Assembly: GCF_008386495.1 (NCBI RefSeq)
Contig: NZ_VTHJ01000002.1
Coordinates: 51,128 to 115,127, forward strand
Source: Streptomyces tailanensis
Lineage (GTDB): Bacteria; Actinomycetota; Actinomycetes; Streptomycetales; Streptomycetaceae
DNA: 64,000 bases
Direction: 5' to 3'
The translations under genes and the position numbers were made by a program. Positions 15,952 to 23,664 of this stretch are shown here, one piece after another (within the stretch, counting starts at the first letter, position 1; each line of letters begins with the position of its first letter). A model generated the notes under the pieces. That model was not told the DNA's origin, did not search any database, and was given only the letters and a program-made list of their open reading frames with translations.

Positions 15952-16545
15952 TCAGAGTGCGGTGGGGAGCGTCTTCCACAGGTACGGCCGGTCGGGGGCG
16001 GCCTTGAGGGCGCTCAGTACGGCCGGGTGAGGTTCAGCGTACAGGACCGGATAGTCCACCTCATTGGACTGCGGGTCGGGCACCCACGCCAACCGCTCAC
16101 CGGCGAGGGAGAACCGGGCATCCACGCCGGACTTGTTGCCGCGGGGGTCCTGGCGGTGCCAGTCGCCGTTGAAGCGCACCGCCACCAGCCCGTGCACCAC
16201 ATGCCCGCTGCCGTCGTCGTGCGCCAGCCGCTGATAGCAGAGCGCGGTCGGGATGTCCTCGGCCCGCAGCAGGGCCGCCAGGGCGTGGGCCTTGGCGTAG
16301 CAGATGCCGGTGCGCTGTTCCAGGACGTCGGAGGCGCGCCACGTCACGCGCGGGTCGCCGGAGTCCTGCGAGTGAGGAATCTCGTCGCGCACGAACTCGA
16401 ACGCCAGGCGCGCATAGGCATACGAGTCCTCGGCACCCTTGCCGAGCCGTGCGGCCGTTTCGCGGACGAGCGTGTGGTCGTGGTCGATGGCCTCGTCAGC
16501 GGCCAAGTATGCGGACAGGTCCGGGGTATTCTGGATCAGCTCCAT
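15952..16545 (-). CDS. Transglutaminase-like cysteine protease-fold protein
   Basis: This 197-residue protein carries a transglutaminase-like core. GICYAKAHALAALLRA supplies the Cys nucleophile, GHVVHGLVAV the His and DWHRQDPRGN the Asp of the catalytic triad. There is no signal peptide, so it should be cytoplasmic; a peptidase or transamidase role is likely and the substrate is unknown. ATG at 16545 is preceded by TTGACT-N18-TATGCT with only 8 nt between the -10 box and the ATG, so the message is probably leaderless. The B3/4 gene follows within 8 nt, forming a two-gene operon. Confidence 0.8.
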   Translation of the reverse strand: MELIQNTPDLSAYLAADEAIDHDHTLVRETAARLGKGAEDSYAYARLAFEFVRDEIPHSQDSGDPRVTWRASDVLEQRTGICYAKAHALAALLRAEDIPTALCYQRLAHDDGSGHVVHGLVAVRFNGDWHRQDPRGNKSGVDARFSLAGERLAWVPDPQSNEVDYPVLYAEPHPAVLSALKAAPDRPYLWKTLPTAL

Positions 16546-16553
16546 ACCCACAG

Positions 16554-16612
16554 AGCATAGGTATGCGATCACCCGAGAGTCAATGCATTTCCGGGTGACC
16601 GCATACCTATGC
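16554..16612 (-). promoter_or_regulatory. Leaderless promoter with two palindromic operators
   Basis: On the reverse strand TTGACT (16578-16583) and TATGCT (16554-16559) are separated by 18 bp and point at the ATG at 16545. Two copies of GCATAGGTATGC-type palindrome lie at 16555-16566 and 16601-16612, one covering the -10 box and one upstream of -35. They form the tips of a 21-bp inverted repeat (arms 16555-16575 and 16592-16612, one mismatch). A repressor binding both and looping, or the hairpin acting as terminator of the aldolase gene, are the two readings. Confidence 0.65.
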
Positions 16613-16620
16613 AGAGCGCG

Positions 16621-17691
16621 TCAGCGCGCCATCTCCTCCTTCAGCGCCGCCACGAATCCGTCCACGTCCTCCTCGGTCGTGTCGAAGGCGCACATCCAGC
16701 GGACGTCGCCTGCGGCCTCGTCCCAGAAGTAGAAGCGGTACCGCTTTTGCAGGCGCTCGCTCACGTCGTGCGGGAGGCGGGCGAAGACGGCGTTGGCCTG
16801 GACGGGGTGGAGGATCTCCACGCCGTGGACCGCGCGGACGCCCTCGGCGAGGCGCTGGGCCATCTCGTTGGAGTGGCGGGCGTTGCGCAGCCAGAGGTCC
16901 TTGGCGAGCAGCGCCTCCAACTGCACGGACACGAAGCGCATCTTGGAGGCGAGCTGCATGGACAGCTTGCGCAGGTGCTTCATGTGGCTCACGGCGTCCT
17001 GGTTGATGACGACGACGGCCTCGCCGAACATCGCGCCGTTCTTGGTGCCGCCCAGGGAGAGGACGTCGACGCCGACCGCGTTGGTGAACGTACGCATCGG
17101 CACGTTCAGGGCGGCGGCCGCGTTGGCTATGCGGGAGCCGTCCAGGTGGACCTTCATGCCGTGGGCGTGGGCGTGCTCGCAGATCGCGCGGATCTCGTCG
17201 GGCGTGTAGAGGGTGCCCAGCTCGGTGCTCTGGGTGATCGAGACGACCTGCGGCATGGCGCGGTGCTCGTCGTCCCAGCCGTACGCCTGCTTGTCGATCA
17301 GTTCGGGTGTGAGCTTGCCGTCGGGGGTCGGCACGGTGAGCAGCTTGAGACCGCCCATGCGCTCGGGGGCGCCGCCCTCGTCGACGTTGATGTGGGCGCT
17401 CTCGGCGCAGATCACCGCGCCCCAGCGGTCGGTGAGCGCCTGGAGGGCGACGACGTTGGCGCCGGTGCCGTTGAACACCGGGAACGCCTCGGCGGTGGCG
17501 CCGAAGTGGCTGCGGACGATCCGCTGGAGGTTCTCGGTGTACTCGTCCTCGCCGTACGCGACCTGGTGCCCGCCGTTGGCCAGGGCCAGGGCGGCGAGCA
17601 CCTCGGGGTGGGCCCCCGCGTAGTTGTCGCTGGCGAAGCCCCGGATCGCGGGGTCGTGATGGCGACGAGCGTCGGTCTTGGGTGGGTTCAC
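16621..17691 (-). CDS. Low-specificity L-threonine aldolase
   Basis: This 356-residue PLP enzyme of fold type I cleaves L-threonine or allo-threonine to glycine and acetaldehyde. The start region RGFASDNYAGAHPEVLAAL is the family N-terminus. FPVFNGTGANVVAL binds the cofactor phosphate, KVHLDGSRIANA holds the Asp that contacts PLP, and DVLSLGGTKNGAMFGEAVV the Schiff-base Lys. GTG at 17691 overlaps the SDR gene's TGA by 4 nt (GTGA), so the two are translationally coupled; AGAGAAG is the ribosome site. The longer open frame upstream lies within the SDR gene and is a shadow. Confidence 0.9.
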   Translation of the reverse strand: MNPPKTDARRHHDPAIRGFASDNYAGAHPEVLAALALANGGHQVAYGEDEYTENLQRIVRSHFGATAEAFPVFNGTGANVVALQALTDRWGAVICAESAHINVDEGGAPERMGGLKLLTVPTPDGKLTPELIDKQAYGWDDEHRAMPQVVSITQSTELGTLYTPDEIRAICEHAHAHGMKVHLDGSRIANAAAALNVPMRTFTNAVGVDVLSLGGTKNGAMFGEAVVVINQDAVSHMKHLRKLSMQLASKMRFVSVQLEALLAKDLWLRNARHSNEMAQRLAEGVRAVHGVEILHPVQANAVFARLPHDVSERLQKRYRFYFWDEAAGDVRWMCAFDTTEEDVDGFVAALKEEMAR

Positions 17692-18440
17692 GGCTTCTCT
17701 GTGAGCCACAGACGGTTCCCGTTCACTTCGGCGGCGGGCTTGTCCCAGACGCCGGCGATGGCCTCGGCCAGCTCCTTGACATCGGTGAAGCCCGCGAACT
17801 TCGCGTTGGGGCGCTCGGCGCGCATCGCGTCGTGCACCAACGCCTTCACCACCAGGATCGCAGCCGCGGACGTCGGCCCGTCGGGGCCCCCGGCCTTGCG
17901 GAAGTAGTCGGCCAGGGCCAGCGTCCACGCCTCCGCGGCGGCCTTGGCGGCGGCATAGGAGGCGTTGCCCGCGGTGGGCTTGCTGGCACCGGCCGCGCTG
18001 ATCAGGACGTACCGGCCGCGGTCGCTGCGCTGCAGGGCCTCGTGGAAGGCGAGGGAGGTGTGCTGCACGGTGCGGACGAGCAGCATCTCCAGGAAGTCCC
18101 AGTCGTCGAGGCTGGTCCTGGTGAAGGTCTCGCTGCCGCGCCAGCCGCCGACGAGGTGGACGAGTCCGTCGACCCGGCCGAAGTCCTTCTCGACGCGGGT
18201 GGCCCAGTCGCGGGTCGACTTGAGGTCGAGGAGGTCGACCGTGTCGCCGACGACGGTGGCGCCGCCGTGCGCGTAGCGGGCGGCGTCCACGGCCTCGGAG
18301 AGCCGCTCCGGGTCGTTGTCGGAGCCGACGACGATCGCCCCCGCGTCGGCGAGGCGCAGCAGTGCCGCCCGGCCCGCGGGTCCGCCCGCGCCGGCCACCG
18401 CGATCACCGCGCCACTCAGTGCACCGTTGCCGTTCCTCAT
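17688..18440 (-). CDS. Short-chain dehydrogenase/reductase
   Basis: This 250-residue SDR has an atypical cofactor loop, VIAVAGAGGPAGRAALLRLADAGA (residues 10-33), followed by GSDNDPERL, which with its Asp suggests NAD preference. The catalytic residues are SAAGAS-type serine (LISAAGAS) and YAAAK (Tyr-x3-Lys). LVHLVGGWRG is the NNAG-equivalent. ATG at 18440 is preceded by AGGAGG. It is coupled by a GTGA overlap to the threonine aldolase and lies 47 bp after the DUF6421 gene, so all three may be one transcript. Oxidation of a threonine-related hydroxy compound is a guess from context. Confidence 0.85.
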   Translation of the reverse strand: MRNGNGALSGAVIAVAGAGGPAGRAALLRLADAGAIVVGSDNDPERLSEAVDAARYAHGGATVVGDTVDLLDLKSTRDWATRVEKDFGRVDGLVHLVGGWRGSETFTRTSLDDWDFLEMLLVRTVQHTSLAFHEALQRSDRGRYVLISAAGASKPTAGNASYAAAKAAAEAWTLALADYFRKAGGPDGPTSAAAILVVKALVHDAMRAERPNAKFAGFTDVKELAEAIAGVWDKPAAEVNGNRLWLTEKP

Positions 18441-18487
18441 GGTCTTCGCCTCCTGAGCAGCGCCTACGACGTCTACGGCCCGGGCGC

Positions 18488-19885
18488 TCACGCGGCGGCC
18501 CGCTCGGCGGTCGCCGCCGTGATGCCCTTGGTGGAGGCGATCACGTTCTTCAGCTTCTTGGCGAGCGCCTCATAGAACATGCTGAGCGGAAACTCGTCCG
18601 GAAGCACGTCGTCGACGAGTTTGCGCGGCGGCTGCGTCAGATCGAGGGCGTCCGGGCCCTTGGCCCAGCGGGAGCCGGGGTGCGGGGCGAGGTAGCCGGC
18701 GACGAGCTCGTACCCGGCGAACCAGTGGACGAGCTTCGGGCGGTCGATGCCGTCCCGGTAGAGCTTCTCGATGTCGGCGCAGAGCTGGTTGGTGACCTGC
18801 GGGGCGCGCTGCCAGTCGATGTACAGCTTGTTGTCCGTCCAGCGGACCACGTCGTGCTTGTGCAGGTAGGCGAAGAGGAGCTGGCCGCCGAGCCCGTCGT
18901 AGTTGCGGACGCGCTCGCCGGTGACCGGGAAGCGGAACATGCGGTCGAAGAGGACCGCGTACTGCACGTCACGGGCCTGCGGGACGCCGTCGGCCTCCAG
19001 TTTCACGGCCTCCTTGAAGGCTGTGAGGTCGCAGCGCAGCTCTTCGAGGCCGTACATCCAGAACGGCTGGCGCTGCTTGATCATGAAGGGGTCGAAGGGC
19101 AGGTCGCCGTGGCTGTGGGTGCGGTCGTGGACCATGTCCCACAGGACGAAGGCCTCTTCACAGCGCTTCTGGTCGCCGACCATCTCACTGATGTCCGCGG
19201 GAAGTTCGAGGCCGAGGATGTCGACGGCGGCGTCGGTGACGCGGCGGAAGCGGGCGGCCTCACGGTCGCAGAAGATGCCGCCCCAGGAGAAGCGGGCCGG
19301 GGCCTCGCGCACGGCGATGGTCTCCGGGAAGAGGACGGCCGAGTTGGTGTCGTAGCCGGCGGTGAAGTCCTCGAAGGTGATGCCGCAGAACAGCGGGTTG
19401 TCGTAGCGGGTGCGCTCCAGCTCGGCCAGCCAGTCGGGCCAGACCATGCGCAGCACGACCGCCTCGAGGTTGCGGTCCGGGTTGCCGTTCTGCGTGTACA
19501 TCGGGAAGACGACCAAGTGCTGGAGGCCGTCCGCGCGGTTGGCGGCGGGCTGGAAGGCCAGCAGCGAGTCGAGGAAGTCGGGCACCTTGAAGCCGTCGTC
19601 GGCCCAGCGCCGCAGGTCCTTGACGAGCGCCTCGTGATACACGGCGTCGTGCGGCAGCAGCGGCGAGATCGCCTGGACCGCGCCGATCACGTCCTGGACG
19701 GCCAGGTCGGCGTCCGCCGGGTCCGGGGCATCGTCGGCATCGAAGTCGACCGAGCCGTCCTCGGACTGCCATGGCCGGATCCGCTCCACGGCATCCTTGA
19801 GCACGGGCCAGGCCGGGTGCTCCACCACCCTGCCGACCGAAGGAACAGTGCCCTCCGCACCCAGTTGCGCAAGAATTTCCGTCAT
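18488..19885 (-). CDS. DUF6421 family protein of unknown function
   Basis: This 465-residue soluble protein matches, as far as I can recall, the actinobacterial DUF6421 family; function is unknown. It has no signal peptide. Distinct conserved-looking blocks are VVFPMYTQNGNPDRN, NPLFCGITFEDFTAGYDTNS, FVLWDMVHDRTHSHGDLPFDPFMI and YDGLGGQLLFAYLHKHDVVRW; the His/Asp-rich DMVHDRTHSHGD segment looks like a possible metal site. ATG at 19885 has GGAGG 7 nt upstream. It lies first in a likely operon with the SDR and threonine aldolase genes. About 336 bp upstream are empty of genes. Confidence 0.7.
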   Translation of the reverse strand: MTEILAQLGAEGTVPSVGRVVEHPAWPVLKDAVERIRPWQSEDGSVDFDADDAPDPADADLAVQDVIGAVQAISPLLPHDAVYHEALVKDLRRWADDGFKVPDFLDSLLAFQPAANRADGLQHLVVFPMYTQNGNPDRNLEAVVLRMVWPDWLAELERTRYDNPLFCGITFEDFTAGYDTNSAVLFPETIAVREAPARFSWGGIFCDREAARFRRVTDAAVDILGLELPADISEMVGDQKRCEEAFVLWDMVHDRTHSHGDLPFDPFMIKQRQPFWMYGLEELRCDLTAFKEAVKLEADGVPQARDVQYAVLFDRMFRFPVTGERVRNYDGLGGQLLFAYLHKHDVVRWTDNKLYIDWQRAPQVTNQLCADIEKLYRDGIDRPKLVHWFAGYELVAGYLAPHPGSRWAKGPDALDLTQPPRKLVDDVLPDEFPLSMFYEALAKKLKNVIASTKGITAATAERAAA

Positions 19886-20221
19886 GACCCCATCCTCCAC
19901 GGGAGAACCTTTCGTAGGGACACCGTATGTAGGCGAGGCGCTCCGCCGCAAGACGGCCGATCAAGAGCGACCGGTGGCGACTCGCGTGGCGACCCGTACG
20001 GCGGCCCGCGAGTCAACGCGCGCCGGACTCGCCCACTCAGGGATGACCCGACTCGTGCGCACGGGTGCCGAAACGGTCTTCTTCGCCGCTGTGGGACGGC
20101 TCGAAAGGGCTGTGCACATGCGGATACATCGCCGGGCCGGAGGACTACGCTGCGGCCCAGCCGCGTGCCGCCCCCTCCCGGTCACGCGGGCCGAGCCGCA
20201 GTCGACGGAAGCGAGTCAACC
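19886..20221. other. Intergenic region without recognised features
   Basis: This 336-bp gap separates the divergent DUF6421 and GDPD genes and must hold both promoters. Short open frames here have poor codon bias and no ribosome sites. A possible -10 (TACATA on the reverse strand near 19925) is the only element worth noting. Confidence 0.4.
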
Positions 20222-20905
20222 TTGAACTTCCTCACCATCGGTCACCGCGGAGTCATGGGTGTCGAACCGGAGAACACCCTCCGTTCGTTCGTCGCCGCCG
20301 ATCGCGCGGGCCTCGACGTCATCGAACTCGATCTGCATCTGAGCAAGGACGGCGCGCTGGTCGTCATGCACGACGCGGACGTGGACCGGACGACGGACGG
20401 TACGGGCCCGATCGCCGACAAGACCCTCGCCGAGCTGCGCGCCCTGGACGCGGGCCGCGGCGAGCGGATCCCCACCTTCGAGGAGGTTCTGGACGCGGTA
20501 CGGGCACCGCTCCAGGCCGAGATCAAGGATGTGGCGGCGGCCCGGGCCCTCGCCGAGGTCATGCGCCGGCGCGACCTGGCGGGCCGGGTCGAGGTGCTGT
20601 CCTTCCACGACGAGGCGGTCGCCGAGATCGCCCGGCTCGTCCCGGGCGTACGCACCGCGCTGGTCGCCAGCCGCTACGGCACCGACGTCGTGGACCGGGC
20701 CGTCGCAGTGGGCGCCCCCACCGTCGTACTGAACATCCGGCGGCTGACGCTGGAGGTCGTCGAGCACGCCCGCAAGGCGAACCTGCGGATCATCGGCTGG
20801 GTTGTGAACACCCAGGACCATCTGCGGCTGGTGCGCGCGCTGCAGCTGGACGGCGCGACGACCGACTACCCGGACATCAAACGCACGGGCCGCTTCACCG
20901 CGTGA
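20222..20905 (+). CDS. Glycerophosphodiester phosphodiesterase
   Basis: This 227-residue TIM-barrel enzyme hydrolyses glycerophosphodiesters to glycerol-3-phosphate and an alcohol. The catalytic elements are complete: GHRGVMGVEPENTL (His-Arg and Glu), ELDLHLSKDGALVVMHD (Glu, Asp and second His), LQAEIKD (metal Glu/Lys), and GWVVNTQDH near the end. It has no signal peptide and so is cytoplasmic. TTG at 20222 is the start because homology begins there (LNFLTIGHRG) and GGAAG precedes it; upstream frames are shadows of the reverse-strand gene. It converges on the GNAT gene with only 3 bp between stops. Confidence 0.9.
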   Translation: MNFLTIGHRGVMGVEPENTLRSFVAADRAGLDVIELDLHLSKDGALVVMHDADVDRTTDGTGPIADKTLAELRALDAGRGERIPTFEEVLDAVRAPLQAEIKDVAAARALAEVMRRRDLAGRVEVLSFHDEAVAEIARLVPGVRTALVASRYGTDVVDRAVAVGAPTVVLNIRRLTLEVVEHARKANLRIIGWVVNTQDHLRLVRALQLDGATTDYPDIKRTGRFTA

Positions 20906-20908
20906 CGG

Positions 20909-21493
20909 CTACCCGAGCTCCTTGAGCTCCTTGAGCTCCTTGAGCTCCTTGAGCTCCTTGAGCTCCTTGACCAGCAGCTCGAACTGCAGGTCCGCGCGTT
21001 GCGGAATGCCGAACCGCTCGTCGCCGTACGGAAACGGCGTCATCCGTCCCGTACGGCGGTAGCCGCGCCGCTCGTACCAGGCGATGAGGTCGTTCCGTAC
21101 GGAGATCACGGTCATGTGCATCTCCTCGGCGCCCCAGCTCTCGCGCACGATCCGCTCGGCCTCGGCGATGATCACCTTTCCGAGGCCGCCGCCCTGGAGC
21201 GCCGGGCTCACCGCGAACATCCCGAAGTAGGCGTGGTCACCGCGGTGTTCGAGCTGACAGCAGGCGACCACGGTGCCGTCGCGCTCCACGGTCAGCAACC
21301 GGCTGTCGGGGGCCTTGATGACCTCCAGAACCCCCTCGGGGTCGGTGCGCTGGCCTTCGAGGATGTCGGCCTCCGTGGTCCACCCGGCCCGGCTGGAATC
21401 TCCCCGGTACGCCGACTCGATCAGCGCGACGAGAGCATCCACGTCGGCGTCGGTGGCGTCACGGAAGGTCAGGCCGGTGGCGGCGGTCTCCAT
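20909..21493 (-). CDS. GNAT family N-acetyltransferase with a KEL repeat tail
   Basis: This 194-residue protein has a standard GNAT fold: LTFRDATDADVDALVALI, CCQLEHRGDHAYFGMFAVSPALQGGGLGKVIIAEAE (acetyl-CoA pyrophosphate loop QGGGLG) and NDLIAWYERRGYRRTGRM. The substrate is unknown. The last 19 residues are six tandem Lys-Glu-Leu units, encoded by six perfect 9-bp repeats, then Gly and stop; family members normally end soon after ELLVK. The tail should be a short charged helix and its length may vary between strains. ATG at 21493 has AGGAG 8 nt upstream. It is divergent from a VOC protein. Confidence 0.85.
   Translation of the reverse strand: METAATGLTFRDATDADVDALVALIESAYRGDSSRAGWTTEADILEGQRTDPEGVLEVIKAPDSRLLTVERDGTVVACCQLEHRGDHAYFGMFAVSPALQGGGLGKVIIAEAERIVRESWGAEEMHMTVISVRNDLIAWYERRGYRRTGRMTPFPYGDERFGIPQRADLQFELLVKELKELKELKELKELKELG
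20915..20968. repeat. Six-copy 9-bp tandem repeat at the GNAT C-terminus
   Basis: Six identical GAGCTCCTT units (AAGGAGCTC on the coding strand, Lys-Glu-Leu) run in frame just before the stop codon. Perfect identity suggests recent slippage; loss or gain of units keeps the frame. Confidence 0.95.
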
Positions 21494-21568
21494 GGGGCGC
21501 TCCTGAGGGATCTCGGCGCGGCTCGGGCAGGGACGAGGGTATCCCTTGGCCCGGCTAGTCTCCGATGC

Positions 21569-21961
21569 ATGGTCCATGTACTCAGCAGCCGCACGCTCCT
21601 GCGCCCCACCGACCCCGAGCGTTCGCGTGCCTTCTACGGGGAGCAGCTGGGGCTTCCCGTCTACCGGGAGTTCGGTACGGGCGAGCACCGGGGCGTCGTG
21701 TACTTCCTCGGCGGTGGCTTTCTGGAGGTCTCCGGGCGCTCGGAGATCCCGCCGTCGCCCGCGTTGAAGCTGTGGCTTCAGGTGGCGGACGTGGCGGCGG
21801 CGCACGACGAGCTGGTGGCCGCCGGGGTGGAGGTGCGGCGGCCACCGGTGAAGGAGCCGTGGGGGTTGGTCGAGATGTGGATCACCGACCCGGACGGCAC
21901 GGAGATCGTACTGGTGGAGATCCCGGCGGACCATCCGCTGCGGTACCGGCCGGGGATCTGA
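21569..21961 (+). CDS. VOC/glyoxalase-fold protein
   Basis: This 130-residue single-domain vicinal-oxygen-chelate protein has paired beta-alpha-beta-beta-beta units: VHVLSSRTLLRPTDPERSRAFYGEQLGLPVYRE and LKLWLQVADVAAAHDELVAAGVEV, ending WITDPDGTEIVLVEI with the metal-ligand Glu. Members isomerise or cleave small molecules or bind antibiotics; the ligand here is unknown. ATG at 21569 comes 8 nt after TAGTCT, so translation may be leaderless; no ribosome site is visible. It is divergent from the GNAT gene. Confidence 0.8.
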   Translation: MVHVLSSRTLLRPTDPERSRAFYGEQLGLPVYREFGTGEHRGVVYFLGGGFLEVSGRSEIPPSPALKLWLQVADVAAAHDELVAAGVEVRRPPVKEPWGLVEMWITDPDGTEIVLVEIPADHPLRYRPGI

Positions 21962-22050
21962 AGCCTGCCGCCGGTTCTTGACCAGCGGTGGCCGGGGTCG
22001 GGGCGCGGGCATAGCGTGCTGAATGGGGTCGTCCTTGCGGGAGGAACGCC

Positions 22051-22815
22051 ATGAAGCTCGACGCACCGGTGACCGGCGGGCCCTGCTGGACCGAGCTGGG
22101 GACCAGTGACCTGGAGGCGGCCAAGCGGTTCTACACCGAGCTGTTCGGCTGGCGTCCGGAGACGGATCCCCGGCAGGAGGCGGGCGGCTACACCGTCGCG
22201 CATCTCGGTGACGCGGCGGTCGCCGCCCTCACACCCCTGTACCAGGAGTCGCAGCCGGTGGCCTGGAACGTGTCGTTCGCGGTGAGCGACGCCGACGCCA
22301 CGGCGGAATCGGTACCGGCGGCCGGCGGGACGATCCTCGTCGAGCCCATGGACGTCTTCGACATCGGGCGGTTCGCGGTGGCGCTCGACCCGGGCGGCGC
22401 GGCCTTCCAGCTGTGGCAGGCCCGTTCCTTCCCCGGCGCCGGGCTGTTCAACGCGCCCGGCGCGCTCGGCTGGGTGGAGCTGCTGACCCGCGCTCCGGAA
22501 CAGGCCAAGGCCTTCTACACCACGGTGTTCGGCTGGAGCGTGAGCGCCGCTGAGCACTACACGCAGTGGGGCATCGGCGGCGCCGACTTCGGCGGCATGA
22601 TCACGATGGACGACAAGTTCCCGCACGAGGTGCCCGCGCACTGGCTGCCGTACTTCGCCGTCGAGGACGTGGACGACACCGCCCGGATCGCGGCCGAGGC
22701 GGGCGGCACCATGCTCATGGAGCCCACGTCGGTGCCGGAGGGGCCCCGGATCGCGGTGCTGCGGGACCCCCAAGGGGCCGTGTTCGGCGTGTATGTGGCC
22801 GGCGAGGAGGGCTGA
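22051..22815 (+). CDS. Two-domain VOC family protein
   Basis: This 254-residue protein is a tandem of two VOC domains (about 1-125 and 130-254). Each has the pattern of CFP32-like actinobacterial proteins: GGPCWTELGTSDLEAAKRFYTELFGW and GWVELLTRAPEQAKAFYTTVFGW, each ending with a DPxGAxFxLW/VY strand. The reaction is unknown; homologues have been called glyoxalase or hydroxylase. ATG at 22051 has GGGAGGAA 7 nt upstream. It follows the single-domain VOC gene by about 90 bp and may be co-transcribed. Confidence 0.8.
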   Translation: MKLDAPVTGGPCWTELGTSDLEAAKRFYTELFGWRPETDPRQEAGGYTVAHLGDAAVAALTPLYQESQPVAWNVSFAVSDADATAESVPAAGGTILVEPMDVFDIGRFAVALDPGGAAFQLWQARSFPGAGLFNAPGALGWVELLTRAPEQAKAFYTTVFGWSVSAAEHYTQWGIGGADFGGMITMDDKFPHEVPAHWLPYFAVEDVDDTARIAAEAGGTMLMEPTSVPEGPRIAVLRDPQGAVFGVYVAGEEG

Positions 22816-22914
22816 ACCGGGTACGGCCCGCGCCGGTGTGCTTGTGTTGGAGTGCCCTCCATCTCCTAGCGTCGTATCCACGAACCGTTCGACAGTTCAA
22901 CAGGGGGATGCATC

Positions 22915-23119
22915 GTGCGTTACACACTGTTCGGCAGGACCGGTCTGCGGGTGAGCGAACTGGCCCTCACCTCGATGCCGACGCGATCGCTCGCCTCGAC
23001 GAGGTGAGCTGCCGTCGCTAGGCTTCCCGCACGAGTTCCTACGGGAGCCCGGCATCCGGCGGAACGTGTATGGCCCTCACTGGCGGGACATCCGCAACCC
23101 GCGCTCCTTGACCGACTAG
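22915..23119 (+). pseudogene. Aldo/keto reductase remnant (internal deletion and frameshift)
   Basis: The GTG at 22915, behind AGGGGG, starts VRYTLFGRTGLRVSELAL, the N-terminus of an aldo/keto reductase. Immediately afterwards the sequence jumps to that family's C-terminus: LDADAIARLDEVS in one frame, then, after a frameshift and in-frame TAG, GFPHEFLREPGIRRNVYG and HWRDIRNPRSLTD before TAG at 23117-23119. About 250-280 codons of the barrel are missing. The remaining ribosome site suggests it was once expressed. Its stop overlaps the 3' end of the convergent MarR gene by 4 bp. Confidence 0.85.
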
Positions 23120-23664
23120 GCGCGGGGGACGCCCAGGCGGCCCTCCAACTGGATGAGCAACTCCTCCAGGAGGACGGCGAGTTCGCGTCGGTTGTCGGCT
23201 TCGACGCCAGAGAGGACGGCTGTCTCGTATGACAGTTGTTCCGGCAGGACGCTGTCCACGAGGTCGCGGCCGGTGTCGGTGAGGCGGACGTGGGCGACGC
23301 GGCGGTCGCGGGTGTCGCCGCGTCGCTCGACCAGTCCGCGCTCTGTGAGCGCCTTGAGGCGTTTGGTGACGGCGGCCCCGGAGGCGAACGTCTCGCGGAC
23401 GATCTCACTGGGGGTCAGCTCGTGGCCGGTGCGGCGCAGGGTGGCGAGGACGTCGAACTCGGGGCGGGTGAGACCGGCGCGGCGCAGCGGGGCGTCCTCG
23501 GCCTGTTGGAGGAGGGCGGCGCAGCGGTTGACGCGGCCTATGATCTCCATCGGCGCGGTGTCGAGACCGGGGTGCACCGTCTGCCACTGCCGCACCACCT
23601 TGGCGACCGTGTCCCCGAGAGCCGCGCCGCTCCCCGTCGCCGTCCGCCCGTTGCCTGCCGTCAT
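23116..23664 (-). CDS. MarR family transcriptional regulator
   Basis: This 182-residue winged-helix regulator has the MarR layout: RAGLTRPEFDVLATLRRTG, then LTPSEIVRETFASGAAVTKRLKALTERGLVERRGDTRDRRVAHVRLTDTGRDLV, which contains the recognition helix and the wing (DTRDRR). ATG at 23664 overlaps the upstream FUSC transporter's stop by 4 nt (ATGA), so the two are coupled and the regulator very probably controls this operon through a palindrome near 25322-25335. The effector is likely a small aromatic or drug-like compound, by family habit. Confidence 0.9.
   Translation of the reverse strand: MTAGNGRTATGSGAALGDTVAKVVRQWQTVHPGLDTAPMEIIGRVNRCAALLQQAEDAPLRRAGLTRPEFDVLATLRRTGHELTPSEIVRETFASGAAVTKRLKALTERGLVERRGDTRDRRVAHVRLTDTGRDLVDSVLPEQLSYETAVLSGVEADNRRELAVLLEELLIQLEGRLGVPRA

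Noticed and set aside
19886..20221. Small open frames in the DUF6421-GDPD gap
   Set aside because: Poor third-position GC bias, no ribosome sites, no similarity that I could recognise.
20915..20968. Short regular repeats as a CRISPR array
   Set aside because: Units are 9 bp, contiguous, without spacers, and in frame in a GNAT gene.
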